Source of the DNA: Erigeron canadensis
Lineage: Eukaryota > Streptophyta > Magnoliopsida > Asterales > Asteraceae
DNA length: 64,000 nt
Assembly (NCBI RefSeq): GCF_010389155.1
Contig: NC_057763.1
Span: forward strand, 36,066,645-36,130,644
Direction of reading: 5' to 3'
Positions within the stretch are counted from its first letter, which is position 1. Every line of letters starts with the position of its first letter. This document shows positions 10,331 through 20,342 of the stretch, piece by piece. The notes under the pieces were generated by a model. That model was not told the DNA's origin. It did no database searches and worked only from the letters and a program-made list of their open reading frames with translations. Both the position numbers and the translations under genes were made by a program.

Positions 10331-11040
10331 AGACATTAAATAGTTGTTATCAGTGATAAACAAGTACCTTGGCTTCTATCTGTATCGAGCCCTTAAAAAT
10401 TTGATTATTTTGTCAAAGTCCTTCAATAATCTTGCTGTCCTTATCCATCTCCTAAGCAAAACAATTAGACTTCAAAAATTTAACTATAAGCTATATAAAT
10501 ATATAGAGAAAAAGGATATGAATCTATATCTTTTCAAAACTCCTAAACTAAATCATTAGACTTTAAAACTTCAATTATAACCAATATAAATATATAAAGA
10601 AAAGGATGTGAATTTATATAAACCAATGAAAGAACATTTAAAGTAGAACATCAAATAAAATAAATTCTCATATCCAACAAATAATACACAGTAATCAGTG
10701 ACATCAATCTACATTATAACGAATATAAATTTGAAAACTGAGATTCAAAGTTATACTTGTGATTTGATCACTATTTCTAGCACTTCAAACAAAACCCAAC
10801 TATCAAAATGCAATGCGGGTTATCAAAATTCAATTATATATTGAATATGCATATATAAATCTGAAATGTTTAAATAAATAACCCAAATCAAACTACTCAA
10901 TATTTAAACAACAAACCAAAGCACAATCTTTCAAGCTATACTGATAATAGCCCTAACAAGTAACATCATAGAGCATTTGATCATGAGTTCAATCAAGACT
11001 CTTCTCCTATTCAAGTTTATTTGTTGATGCGTGACCACAT
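10331..11040. other. No gene seen
   Basis: AT-rich spacer. Bases 10880-10990 resemble 12160-12245 (shared TTAAACAACAAAYCAAAGCA and TAATAGCC), so this is the edge of an older duplicated unit around the small-gene family. Confidence 0.3.
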
Positions 11041-11096
11041 ATGGCTTTATTTCTCTTGCTAGTTCCCTTGCACTGCATCAAGTTAACTGCTACAAC
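11041..11096 (-). pseudogene. Possible third remnant of the small gene's C-terminus
   Basis: The minus strand here reads CSARELAREIKP in one frame. This resembles the C-termini of the two small genes (CVSARKIKP at 12330-12360 and CKSAKEIP at 6550-6575). Surrounding noncoding sequence also resembles the 12240-12380 region. It is too short for certainty. Confidence 0.25.

Positions 11097-11101
<5 letters not shown>

Positions 11102-11162
<61 letters not shown>
11102..11162. repeat. TA microsatellite, left flank of MITE
   Basis: About 60 bp of alternating TA directly abutting the MITE at 11163. Confidence 0.9.
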
Positions 11163-11165
<3 letters not shown>

Positions 11166-11347
11166 GAAGTGAAGGTGGTGCTGTTAGGCACCTAAGTTGG
11201 GTGAAATCTCACTCACATGCTAATTTTTTAATCTATGAAAAGCATGGGGGCCCATCATTTATTCATTATAAAATTATAGATTAAAAAATTAGCATGTGAG
11301 AGGGATTTCACCCAAGTTAGGTGGTGCTGTCTCACACCTTCACTTTT

Positions 11348-11349
<2 letters not shown>
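11163..11349. mobile_element. MITE nested in a TA microsatellite
   Basis: A 187-bp element with long imperfect terminal inverted repeats (about 70 bp). The left end starts GGGGAAGTGAAGGTG. The right end in reverse complement starts GGAAAAGTGAAGGTG. Both continue to the shared CTCACATGCTAATTTTTTAA. TA repeats of about 60 bp lie on both sides. Elements that insert into TA microsatellites, such as rice Micron elements, or TA-targeting Stowaway/Mariner MITEs fit this arrangement. No coding capacity. Confidence 0.8.

Positions 11350-11414
<65 letters not shown>
11350..11414. repeat. TA microsatellite, right flank of MITE
   Basis: About 65 bp of alternating TA abutting the other end of the MITE. 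Confidence 0.9.
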
Positions 11415-11417
<3 letters not shown>

Positions 11418-11440
11418 ACCAAGTTTATTGCAACATATAT

Positions 11441-12170
11441 ACTGCATCTACAGCATATATATTTAACTGGTGTGTTTGGCTTAAGCTTTTTTTTCTTCCA
11501 AAATACCCTTACCTTATCCTTGAAATTTCAAAATTATCCTTCCACACAAACAAAAAACCCACACATCACACATATTCACAAACAAAAACACACACATCCT
11601 AAAAAACAGATAACCCAGTCGCCGCTTTCGTAATCGGTCATATCCACGAACCGCCACATTTAACAACCGCTTTTTGATGATTCTACTGCAACGCGCGGAC
11701 ACCATGCTAGTAGTTACTAAGGCTAATAAAGCCAATCTTAATAAGCTCCGCATCTTTGGCTTTTAAAAATCAGCTTAATATGAAACGCCATTTGGATGAA
11801 AGGAAAAACTTATTATAAAGCCAACAAATTGCCCCATTAAGCTAAGTCAAACAGGCCCTAAGGCTAGATCAACATATTTTCAAATTTGGATAAAAATTGC
11901 TGCTATTAACCAAGTTTGAGGCTTCCCTAATTCAGATTACCTAGAGGATAAGAGTATTGACTCTTAACCATTTCCTTGAAGATGTAAACCATTAGGCAAC
12001 CTTGAAGATGGTTCAAAATTGCATTATAAACAAGCAGCTAAATAACTAACCTTACATAAAATAAACCACAATATTGAGAAAATTAAGGTCCCTAAGCTAC
12101 CCAAAACAACATAGCTTAATGAGCGCAAAGCATTAAGACTAGGATGAAAATGAAACTACTGAAGTATTAT
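11441..12170. repeat. Direct duplication unit A
   Basis: Matches 12890-13430 in order. It starts GCATATATATTTAAC, then has a MITE (11469-11858), the block around GCTATTAACC, AAGAGTATTGACTCTTA, CATTTCCTTGAAGATGT and ATTAGGCAACCTTGAAGATG, then CTACCCAAAACA and GCACAAAGCATTAA-like words. Unit A has extra sequence of about 220 bp inside the MITE. The two units flank the right small gene's second exon. Confidence 0.75.
11469..11858. mobile_element. MITE copy with about 220-bp internal insertion
   Basis: The ends match the compact copy at 12927-13096 (left GTGTTTGGCTTAAGC, right AAGTCAAACAGGCCC), but an unrelated 220-bp stretch near 11490-11710 interrupts it. Present in duplication unit A. Confidence 0.6.
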
Positions 12171-12319
12171 TTAAACAACAAATCAAAGCACAATCCTTAA
12201 AGCTCTACTAATAATAGCCATAACATCATAGGGCATAAATCATCATGACTTCCATTACAGCAAGATCTTGGTTGAAGATAGAGAGCCGATTAAGCTACAA
12301 AGCTTATCAAACTTATTCT

Positions 12320-13782
12320 TTAAAACATCGTTGGTTTTATTTTTCTTGCAGATACACATGCATCCAGCTTTCCTAGTTCTTTTGCAGTAAGTCCACCCAT
12401 AGGCGCAGAAAACACCATAAATTCATCGTTAACCGTATGCATCTCCAACTTTGAACGATCAATGTCACAAAAATCTAAAACAGCATTGAACCACCTTTCA
12501 CGGCATTCTCGTTTATCTGGACTCATGCCACAAGGGGGGCGAACTTTGACCTTGTATCGTGGAAGGTGTTTTGAAAATCTGGAAAGAGCACTACACATTT
12601 GCAAGAGTAGTAAGAACCACTAAGGCAATACCAAAAATTTCAAATAACAAATGAACAAAAAATATATACATTATCAATTGATTCATATATTGTTGGGGTA
12701 TGTTGGGCAACTCAATTTTTGTGATATGAGGAAACAGTGTAAAAAACTACAATTCCTTCCCCAACCTGTTCGAGAGTTGTGGAAGGGAGGCTATACATAT
12801 GTCGTCGAGATTCAAATTAGATTATTCTGAAATATGCAATTTCAATAGGGCTATAAACTTACTCTGTATTTAGCAGCAAGTTTACCTGCAACTGCATCGG
12901 GCTGCAGCATATATATTTAACTTCAAGGGCCTGTTTGGCTTTAGCTTAGTTAATTACTAAGGCATATAAGCCAATTTTAAAAGCTTCACATCTTTGGCTT
13001 TTAAAAATCAACTTAATATGATACACTGTTTGGATGAAAGGAAAAACTTGTTATAAAGCCAACAAGTTGCCTTAGTAAGCTAAGCCAAACAGGCCCTAAG
13101 ATAAGATCAACATATTTTCAAATTTGGATAAAAATCTAGCTGCTATTAACCCAGTTTAAGGGTGAGGCTTCCTAATTCAGGTTACCTAGGGAATAAGAGT
13201 ATTGACTCTTACAGTCATACGTATGAGTTCTAACGGGAATATCTCGTGACCATTTCCTTGAAGATGTTAACCATTAGGCAACCTTGAAGATGGTTGAAGA
13301 TTGCATTATTAACAAGCGGCTAAATAGCTAGAGAGCAAAACAACATAACTTCATAGAAAATTGAGGTCCTTGGCAAAGCTACCCAAAACAGCATAACTTC
13401 ACAGAGCACAAAGCATTAAAACTACGATACTTTTCAAATTTATTCTTTAATGCAAGACCAACCAAGCGGACTAGGCCCAACCAAGCCTTTGTTGCTATTA
13501 AAGCTTGGCCTGGACAAAAAAGCCAAGTAGCTAGAGGAGTTGGAATATGGTGTTGTGTCTTGTGTGTGATTTGTGGAATTTGAATGAATATATATATATA
13601 TATATATACTTACGCCGCTGACACGCACACTGAAGTAGGTAATGTTTAAATATGTACATATATGTTTATATGCATGAAAATAGTAAAATAAAAACAAGAG
13701 AAAGAAAAGAGAGAGGAGAGGGAGAATACAAGTTACGGGAGTTAGCAAGACGAAGAAGGGGTAGCGTCCTCATTAAATCCAT
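12320..13782 (-). CDS. Small two-exon gene, right copy (unknown function)
   Basis: Exon 1 runs from the ATG at 13782 down to 13730 (53 nt) and reads MDLMRTLPLLRLANSRN, differing from the left copy at one residue. Exon 2 follows TGTGTAG and runs 12590 to 12320 (271 nt). It contains RYKVKVRPP, RWFNAVLDFCDID, NDEFMVFSAPMGG and CVSARKIKP. Exon lengths and intron phase equal those of the left copy exactly, and the frames are open. Exon 2 shares about 33 of 89 positions with the left copy, in contrast to exon 1. The intron is about 1.14 kb and contains duplication unit B with a MITE. The family is not recognised. Conservation of exon length despite strong divergence suggests selection on both copies. 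Confidence 0.55.
12890..13430. repeat. Direct duplication unit B
   Basis: Partner of 11441-12170. It carries the compact MITE and the same downstream word order, plus a short insertion (CAGTCATACGTATGAG region, about 13212-13250) absent from unit A. Confidence 0.75.
12927..13096. mobile_element. MITE with GGGCCTGTTTGG termini
   Basis: A 170-bp element starts GGGCCTGTTTGGC and ends GCCAAACAGGCCC. The inverted termini extend about 30 bp and include AGCTTA and CTAAGGC. The ends resemble PIF/Harbinger-type MITE termini. Flanking triplets are CAA and TAA, so a 3-bp target duplication is only approximate. Confidence 0.7.
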
Positions 13783-13900
13783 CTGCTACAAAAAAAAAAA
13801 AAAGAAAAAAAAAGGAAAACTCAAATTATTTATACATGGAGTATATAACACACAGTGACGCAGACAGAAATCTCCCCTATTTTCGGGGCTTGCAATTCTA
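13570..13900 (-). promoter_or_regulatory. First exon and leader region of the right small gene, inner arm boundary
   Basis: Contains an AT microsatellite (13589-13607), a pyrimidine-rich (minus strand) intron start, exon 1, and an A-rich tract (13788-13820 on the plus strand) that gives a long polypyrimidine run before the acceptor-like AG preceding the ATG. Similarity to the left arm fades within 13570-13730. Confidence 0.4.
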
Positions 13901-14579
13901 TTTACAAAGCCTTCTTCAACCCTCTAACAGTATTATACAATTCTTAAGTTTTTTTTTTTATTTCAAGCCTTCTTCAATGCTCTAGCTAAACAAAATCAAT
14001 ATAACGAATATTCAAAAGTTTAAGCCTTAAGGTCACAATAATAATAATAATAATCTATGACTTGTTGAGTTGCTGCTGGCTACACCTAAAATCAAACAAT
14101 TTAAAACTGTTTACACTTTCCAATCTTGGATCTACTAGTATTAATTAACAATAAGCCCTCGTTTTAAACTCTTTTATTAAGATGAGATAATGTTTAATTT
14201 GTACGTTATGTAACCTAATTTGGGTATTTTTTTTATGATTTATATGGATGGGTAAAAAACAAAACAAGAAGATTATATAATTTTTTCAAGGATTAAATAA
14301 TACCATATACCAAACTAATTTAAGATAAAAGGAATATTAATAAAGATTAGGAGTAGTTGATGGAGTGTATCTGCGAATCGCCAAGGAGGTCCGGTTGAGA
14401 GAGGGATAGATGTGAAATGATTGAATGAAAATGAGGATTAGGGGTTTTTGGTAGAGTTTTGGGCCCAAGGTAATAAGGTATGATAATTGATAAGTAAACT
14501 TGAGTTCTATTAGACTATCACCCCAAGGCCCAAACCTAACTCAATATCTCGAATATCAAAACTTTTTTTCTACTTTTTA

Positions 14580-14606
14580 CTAGATTATGTCCCGTGTTTA
14601 CACGGG
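14580..14606 (-). mobile_element. Helitron-like 3' terminus, right-arm copy
   Basis: On the plus strand CTAG (14580-14583), ATTATGT and CCCGTGTTTACACGGG (14591-14606). On the minus strand this is a hairpin followed by CTAG, matching 4736-4765. Confidence 0.5.
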
Positions 14607-14663
14607 CTTCATCGTATTAACATGGGTTTAGATGACCTTTGAACCAGCTAAATGTTAACTTTT

Positions 14664-14982
14664 TGATGTGTAACGTAATCTTCTATTTTTATGATTTTAT
14701 TAAGTTATCTTTTTAATTTATTAGAATAATTATATATTGATTTATTTCCTATTTAAATGATGTTAGGATTAATATAAATAGGGTGCGAGATGTTTTGTAA
14801 AATCAATTTTTGAGTTTTTTATATATGAAATTTCATATTTTCCTCCCTATACACGAGTGTGTGTGAATTTTCCATGATTATCGGTATTCTTTCTTGAATC
14901 AACGATAGTTTGGAAGGGTTGTTCCTGAATATTCTTAGAATCAACAGGTTCAATTATTTATCCTTTTTTCCTCGCTGCATCA
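14664..14982 (+). mobile_element. Solo LTR of the TRIM at the same insertion site as the left-arm element
   Basis: A single 319-bp LTR (TGATGTGTAACG ... GCTGCATCA) is flanked by CTTTT at 14659-14663 and 14983-14987. CTTTT is the complement of AAAAG, the target duplication of the full-length copy at 3545-4678. The flanking sequence also matches. The two are therefore one insertion event, reduced here by LTR-LTR recombination. Confidence 0.9.
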
Positions 14983-14992
14983 CTTTTGGTTT

Positions 14993-16480
14993 CAAATATT
15001 TGCAAAGTAAAATAGGATGTTTTCAAAAGTTGATCCACTGGTTTGTATTCTAAAGTACAAACCCCACCGATATTAATTAGAGGATAGATAATACTTCTTT
15101 CGTTTCATTAAAAATGTCATATTTTATATTTTCAAAATATAATCTTTTAACTTTAACTTTAAATAATTTTGCTTAAGTTAGAAGTGATACTTATGAAAGT
15201 TTTAAAAGTGTTTTTATTGTTATAACTTTCATCAAACTTTATATAACATTAAAAATATATATTTAAAGCAAAATTAATATACAAAATGTGTACTAAAAAA
15301 ACTGAGAAAAAAAAGGAAAACAATACCTCTTGATTCCATCTTTTTTTAAACAATAGTAGGGGTTTTTTTTGACAATCATTATATATTCTCGATAGTTAAT
15401 TAAAAGATTTGAAAAAGAAAATGATAAAAAAGATTTGAAGAAGATTCAAACTTTGGTCATAAAATAAAAAATAAAACACGATGCCAGCGATTTTGGGGAG
15501 ATAGTGTGGTAGGTTTGTTTTTGTAACTTCTAGTTTTTAATCTTTTAATATGTATATGTAAAATAAGTATACGCTGGAGACTTGTATGTAAATTAGGGGA
15601 ATAATATGTAAAATAAGTATAAACAGAAGATTATTATATAAATAAGGGGAAATTAAAAAGGTGGATATGGGCTAATAATTTGCCAAATAAGCTGATTGAA
15701 AAAATAGGGTATGTTCCTTTAATAGATAGTTAGATTTGAAGAGTAATATTATCCGACGACTAAAAATGAATGGAGAGAAAAGAAAGCATATGTCCGTTGA
15801 ATGTGAAAAGTTTGTATGGGAAGTAACATATTTTATGGGTTTCGTGTTTATGATATTTTGTTAAATAAAATTTGCAAACATGGAAAGAATGGTGTTGGAG
15901 ACACCGGACTTATCCAACTCACACAAATCCGATATCCCCAACATCGGCTTTAGCTTATGTGGCTTCCACCTTTTCTGCTAGTTGGATGTTGGACTTAAGT
16001 CTGGTATTTAGAACATCAGTTGAACTTTTTCCATTATATCCAGTGTTATGGTCACCGGTCTTCAAATTCTTTTGGATTCTCCCTTAAATCACTCGTTCTT
16101 CAACTTTTTCCAAACTAAAAATCAAAGAATATATGAGTTCTTGAAATTTGTGGGGCATCAATTTTTTTTTTATTACTTTATCCATGTTATGTTATGTCAA
16201 ATTGCGATTGTGAGCTGAGTTAGGTTGCTGGTCGAGTTTACTAGTAAGGTTTGGTGTGTAACGTTGGAGAGAACAAATGTTTGAGAAACTGTGAAAAATG
16301 ATGTGGAGGTGAGTTAGAATAACCGAGAACGTGGAGTATAGTCTCCTTATTTTAGTTGATATAATTGACCATTATGACCGTCTAAATCAGTAATGTATGT
16401 GGTATGTAATATGTACTTAACTTCAATATAGGTTTTTCAGTTTTTTTAATAATGTAGGTTGCATTTTTTTTTAAATTAGT
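14993..16480. other. 1.5 kb block present only in the right arm
   Basis: The left arm is continuous across this point (around 3535-3540), so this is an insertion here or a deletion there. The block is very AT-rich, with no clear terminal repeats or target duplication at the junctions (GGTTTCAAATATT and TTTTTTAAATTAGTACC). A 71-codon frame at 15872-16087 is not convincing. Confidence 0.5.
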
Positions 16481-17316
16481 ACCGTCTAATTTAATTAGTA
16501 TATTATATAAAGTAAAATTTAGATATCATATAGTAACTCTTTCCATTTTTTAGAACAGCACATCCCGTTCGATTTGGCATGCTAGCTCAGTGCTAAGATA
16601 TTAGACTTGTTATCATGGGCTAAAAGTTGAAGTCAATGATTCTAGGCCGCCGGGTGCTCATCCTCATTTTTATTTTTGAACAACCATCTTCATTAATTCT
16701 TTAATATTCGGATATTCATAAAAATTACTCGTATAGATGCTTTTATTAATTAGCTTCCAGTTTAAGTTCAATATATGGGAAATTTACACACAAACAAACA
16801 ATGTTAATTTAATAGACTATTTCTCAAAAATCAAATCATCGAATAAAACTTTTAACTTTGAAAACTTTTAAAGTATTATTTATAAAACTATAAGCCATAT
16901 GAAGTTGGTAGTATAACGGTAAGGTTTTTGACTTTTGAAAAAATCACATGAGTTTGATTTTAAGCCCCACTTTTCACATTTGTTAAGTGGTTAATAAAGA
17001 ATTTTTCGAGAGTTTTAATTTTCAACACAGAAAAAAAAATGTCAAAAAAATAAAGATAAATGGTACTTTATTCACTCGCGAAATATAATCATTTTTATTA
17101 ATCTCCTGATAATTGAACGGTATACCAGATGGAACCTGTAACCGATACTAATAATGTACACGTCGTCTTTACTTGTAAATAAATGGGAATAGTGGGTGTT
17201 ACATTATACTAGTTTTATTTTTTAGTTTGGGTTGATATGTAATATACTAATAAGTCAAGGGATATTTGTGTTAATATTTTGAATAGCGAGTCAAACAATT
17301 TGTCAAAGATGTATAT

Positions 17317-17970
17317 TGTTGAGTCATGGATTCGCTGAGAGACTCAACGAGTCTCTTTATCAGCGAGCGGCTTCGTCAGCGATCTCTCAGCGATCAATAT
17401 TATCTTCAAGTTAAAGATAAGTTCGATGACTCATGGTCTAGTTTTTGTAAGTCAGAAATTAGCGAGAAAATGAAGATAAGAATATTGGTCCCAAGACACG
17501 TGTTGATCAAGAAGATTGAAGACATGTGATCATGTACCAAAACAGTACTTGGGTGTTTCTCTTTCATACCGGATTTGGAAACAAACAAGATGAAGACAGA
17601 GAACCCTGCAGATCTGGGAGATCCACCAATAGATGGTTGACAACCTTGAGGTGTCAACATCTATTGAGTTGTCATGTGATTCTTTCCTTTGCCTATATAA
17701 AGAATCATTTGACCTAGCCGCATTCTTGTTGGTGTGTCCACAAAACACTTAGTGTGTATTAGTTTTTCTCTCTTTGTAATTGTTAAGTTTTTGGTGTGTC
17801 GAAAAACTTAACAAGATTTTCTCTTTTATTTTGTTGTAAAACCAATCATGTATTCACGGTTTAATTAATATACAGCCGATTAAACAATTGTGTTCTTTAC
17901 TTTATAATGTCTAAGTAGTTTAATCTTGTTGTTAATTAAACCCAATCCTTGCAAACATCTGGGATCTACA
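17317..17970 (+). mobile_element. Solo LTR, Ty1-copia-like, with 5-bp target duplication
   Basis: A 654-bp element with TGTTGAG ... ATCTACA ends (TGT...ACA) is flanked by TATAT at 17312-17316 and 17971-17975. It contains a TATA-box candidate (CTATATAAAG at about 17692-17701) followed by a short transcribed-type region with GTGTGTC repeats. This is the usual layout of a copia LTR with the promoter in the second half. No primer-binding site or internal sequence is present. It is absent from the left arm, so it inserted after duplication. Confidence 0.85.
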
Positions 17971-18008
17971 TATATATACATCAATATTAGTGAAAATATA
18001 CATACTAT

Positions 18009-18218
18009 GTGATTTTGATAAATTTCTTTTTCTCCAATTCCAAATCCTCTGTATTCTTATTGGTCTTTTGTGTGTGGCATAAATGGTATAGACTATACCG
18101 TATAGTAAATAATATCAAGAATCATCTTTGTAATTCAAACACGAAGATACGTAACCTAAAGCCGGTGTTGGAGATACCAGAGTTGTTAAGACGCGTTATC
18201 TGGAAGATCTCATTCTAA
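18009..18218 (+). other. Right-arm copy of the small 69-codon frame
   Basis: Same frame as 931-1140 with a few substitutions. It is probably conserved only because the arms are similar. Confidence 0.15.
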
Positions 18219-18435
18219 TTAACTTTTTAAACCAACCGGAGTAGTAATTAGAGTGAGTGTCCTTGGCTTTCCTCGTTGTTCACTTTGCATATATCTTCAG
18301 CAGATATGGTAAACTTCCGTCGTGTCAAGTCTTCAATATACAAAAGCATTTAACGGACAAGAATAAGAACAAAAGAATGGTGGAAACAATTAATTAATTC
18401 AAGTTTCAAGTGTCTTGCATCCTTTTCTGAAAAAG

Positions 18436-18644
18436 CTAAAAAACTGTCTTGGCTTCATCCTTCACTCTTGCTAAATCGGACAAAGCTTCATTTATAGAGT
18501 CCAACGTACGCCTGTATCTGAGAAAGGTTATCGCTTCAAAAAGTTAGCGCATTGTAAACCTTTGGGTAACCAACATAAGGTATAATATATAGGTCTATCC
18601 ACAAGCACAAAATTAGTTGCAGTGGTGCACAAATCTATAGCTTT
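18436..18644 (-). pseudogene. Last two exons of the unidentified gene, right-arm copy
   Basis: Reverse-complement partner of 517-714. The terminal exon is at 18436-18511 with the TAG stop kept. The upstream exon near 18596-18644 carries a single nonsynonymous-looking change (GCT to ACT). No further upstream exons are present because the arm ends at about 18810, so this copy is a fragment. Confidence 0.4.
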
Positions 18645-19099
18645 CCCTGTATATGAAATTAGTGAGATTATGTTATTTGTTCACAATATACTTGAAGAGA
18701 TAGAACAGATTTAATTTACCGAAAGGGTGCCCAAAAATTACGAGCGCTGGTAATAAAAGACTGCCAGTTTTAGCAAGGAAGAAGTTTTCTTTTCAACAAT
18801 ATTTAAGATCGTGTATCGCTTGTTCTTAAATTTCTTGGCCTTACTAACTAAAGTGCTATCGGTTCTTCAACTAGGTTCGGTTATGGTCATCTTTCTTTTT
18901 CATCGACATGTGAAGGGTGGGGTCCGTCAAACACTTATGCCCTTCTTACAAGTATAACATACCCTACGCCTTTGAGGGACTCACTTCAGCTCAGTGTGCC
19001 TTTTTTGATTTGAGGAAATTGGCTCCGGTTATTTACTTTGCTATTAACGGCTCAAAATAGGGAAAACAACACCTTCGATCATAAGGTGCTATAACGGTG

Positions 19100-19450
19100 T
19101 AACTTTATCACTCACATGATATTTAATATTGTACAAGAGTCCAATCATCGGTAAATGAGCTTTCCCTAACTTCCACTGATTTCAATAGCGTATGCTCCCG
19201 CCTACTCTACTAGCGTTCGTGTCGTTCCTTCTCTTGTCCATTTGCGGTTTAATCACAACTCATTGGGTTTGCGAATTCTCTTGCTCATCAGTTTGGGGAT
19301 GGAGTATTGTACTTTGAGTACCCAATGCTTGTTGAAAGGCCCTCCAAGAATTTTGAGTTATCCCGGCATCTCTATCGAAGGTGATAGAAACCGGAACTCC
19401 ATGCTTAGACACCATCCCTTTTAAGTATAACAACGTCGAGGCGTCAGGCT
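19100..19450 (-). pseudogene. Integrase core remnant (chromovirus-like)
   Basis: On the minus strand, HGVPVSITFDRDAGITQNSW (from about 19410) matches the region around the second catalytic Asp of gypsy integrases, followed by FQQALGTQ. Further down, KAHLPMIGLLYNIKYH resembles the conserved W..HLPLIEFAYN block. The third catalytic region is not readable. There are frame breaks throughout. Confidence 0.6.
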
Positions 19451-20342
19451 AATCGGTTTCATGGATGGTCAAAAGTAGTCCGACTTCGCTAATCAATTTA
19501 CAATCACCCAGTTCATATCTCGACCATTTCATTCTTTCGGTAATTTCTTGTTGAAGTTCATTGCAATTCGTTCCCATTTTCATTCTCGTTTCACATGTTG
19601 CACCATCAATCCGGGTGGCTACTTACGGTCGACCTAAATTTGTAATCAAGCGAGACACTCCCTCACTTATTTTAGCTACATCATGCTTCTTGCCTGGCTT
19701 CTAGCAGATTTCTTTAAATTGAAGTTTGCCTTATCTGACCCGGGATCGACCAGATAAGCTGGTTTGTGGCCTTCATCCATAAGGGATTTTCTTAGATTAT
19801 ATTGAAATGGGAACCTAGAGCCTCTCAACTAATCATGGTCCATTTTCTTCCTTAGAATCAAATTGTTGCCCCACATCGTCTACCTCTTCACTACCAAAGT
19901 TTTCCAGTGATGTAGTTGCATTTAAGTTTCAATTGGGCCCGTCACAATGTATTGTCCTACTGTGAGGCACCTTACTCTTGATCGCCTCGGCTTGATCTTT
20001 TTCTTATCATAGTCACCAAAAAAGTTTAAACTATCGCCTCTTTTTCTCATACTTAACTTGCCAATTCTTGACCCCCTCTATCTTGCGTGGACCCACATGA
20101 ATGTTATCCTTGTCATCACGTCACCAAGAGAGTGGACTTCCTTCTGCCACAATTTGTAATTGGAGAATTTCGCATACAACTTTATCTTTCTAGTTAGTTC
20201 TAGCACTTTGTGCACATGCTTAATATATTCTTCTTTCATTTTCGAGTGAACGAGGCTGTCATCAATAAAATCTGGGAGAACTTATTCACTTATGGTCGAC
20301 ACGCCTGGTTCCTCAAATCTATGAATACCGCTGGTGCATTAA

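Larger units (their letters stand above)
13650..18810 (-). repeat. Right arm of the large inverted repeat
   Basis: Reverse-complement counterpart of 361-5800. Its own additions are a block of about 1.48 kb (14993-16480) and a copia solo LTR (17317-17970). It lacks the LINE and TRIM internal region seen on the left. The outer limit is near 18810. Beyond it lies decayed chromovirus sequence with no counterpart at the left edge. Confidence 0.9.

Noticed and set aside
11321..11602. 93-codon frame over TA repeats
   Set aside because: Microsatellite and MITE-derived, no conserved protein.
13652..13858. 68-codon plus-strand frame with RERKERGEG and poly-K
   Set aside because: Antisense to exon 1 and a purine-rich tract of the right small gene.
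15872..16087. 71-codon frame in the right-arm-only block
   Set aside because: Isolated, tryptophan and proline content without motifs, no supporting context.
361..18810. The whole inverted repeat as one DNA transposon with 5-kb termini
   Set aside because: No matching target duplication at the outer junctions, no transposase in the spacer, and the arms hold ordinary gene and repeat content. Kept only as an alternative.
361..18810. The inverted repeat as a simple assembly artefact
   Set aside because: The arms differ by substitutions and by distinct insertions with their own target duplications, which a mirrored duplicate contig would not show.
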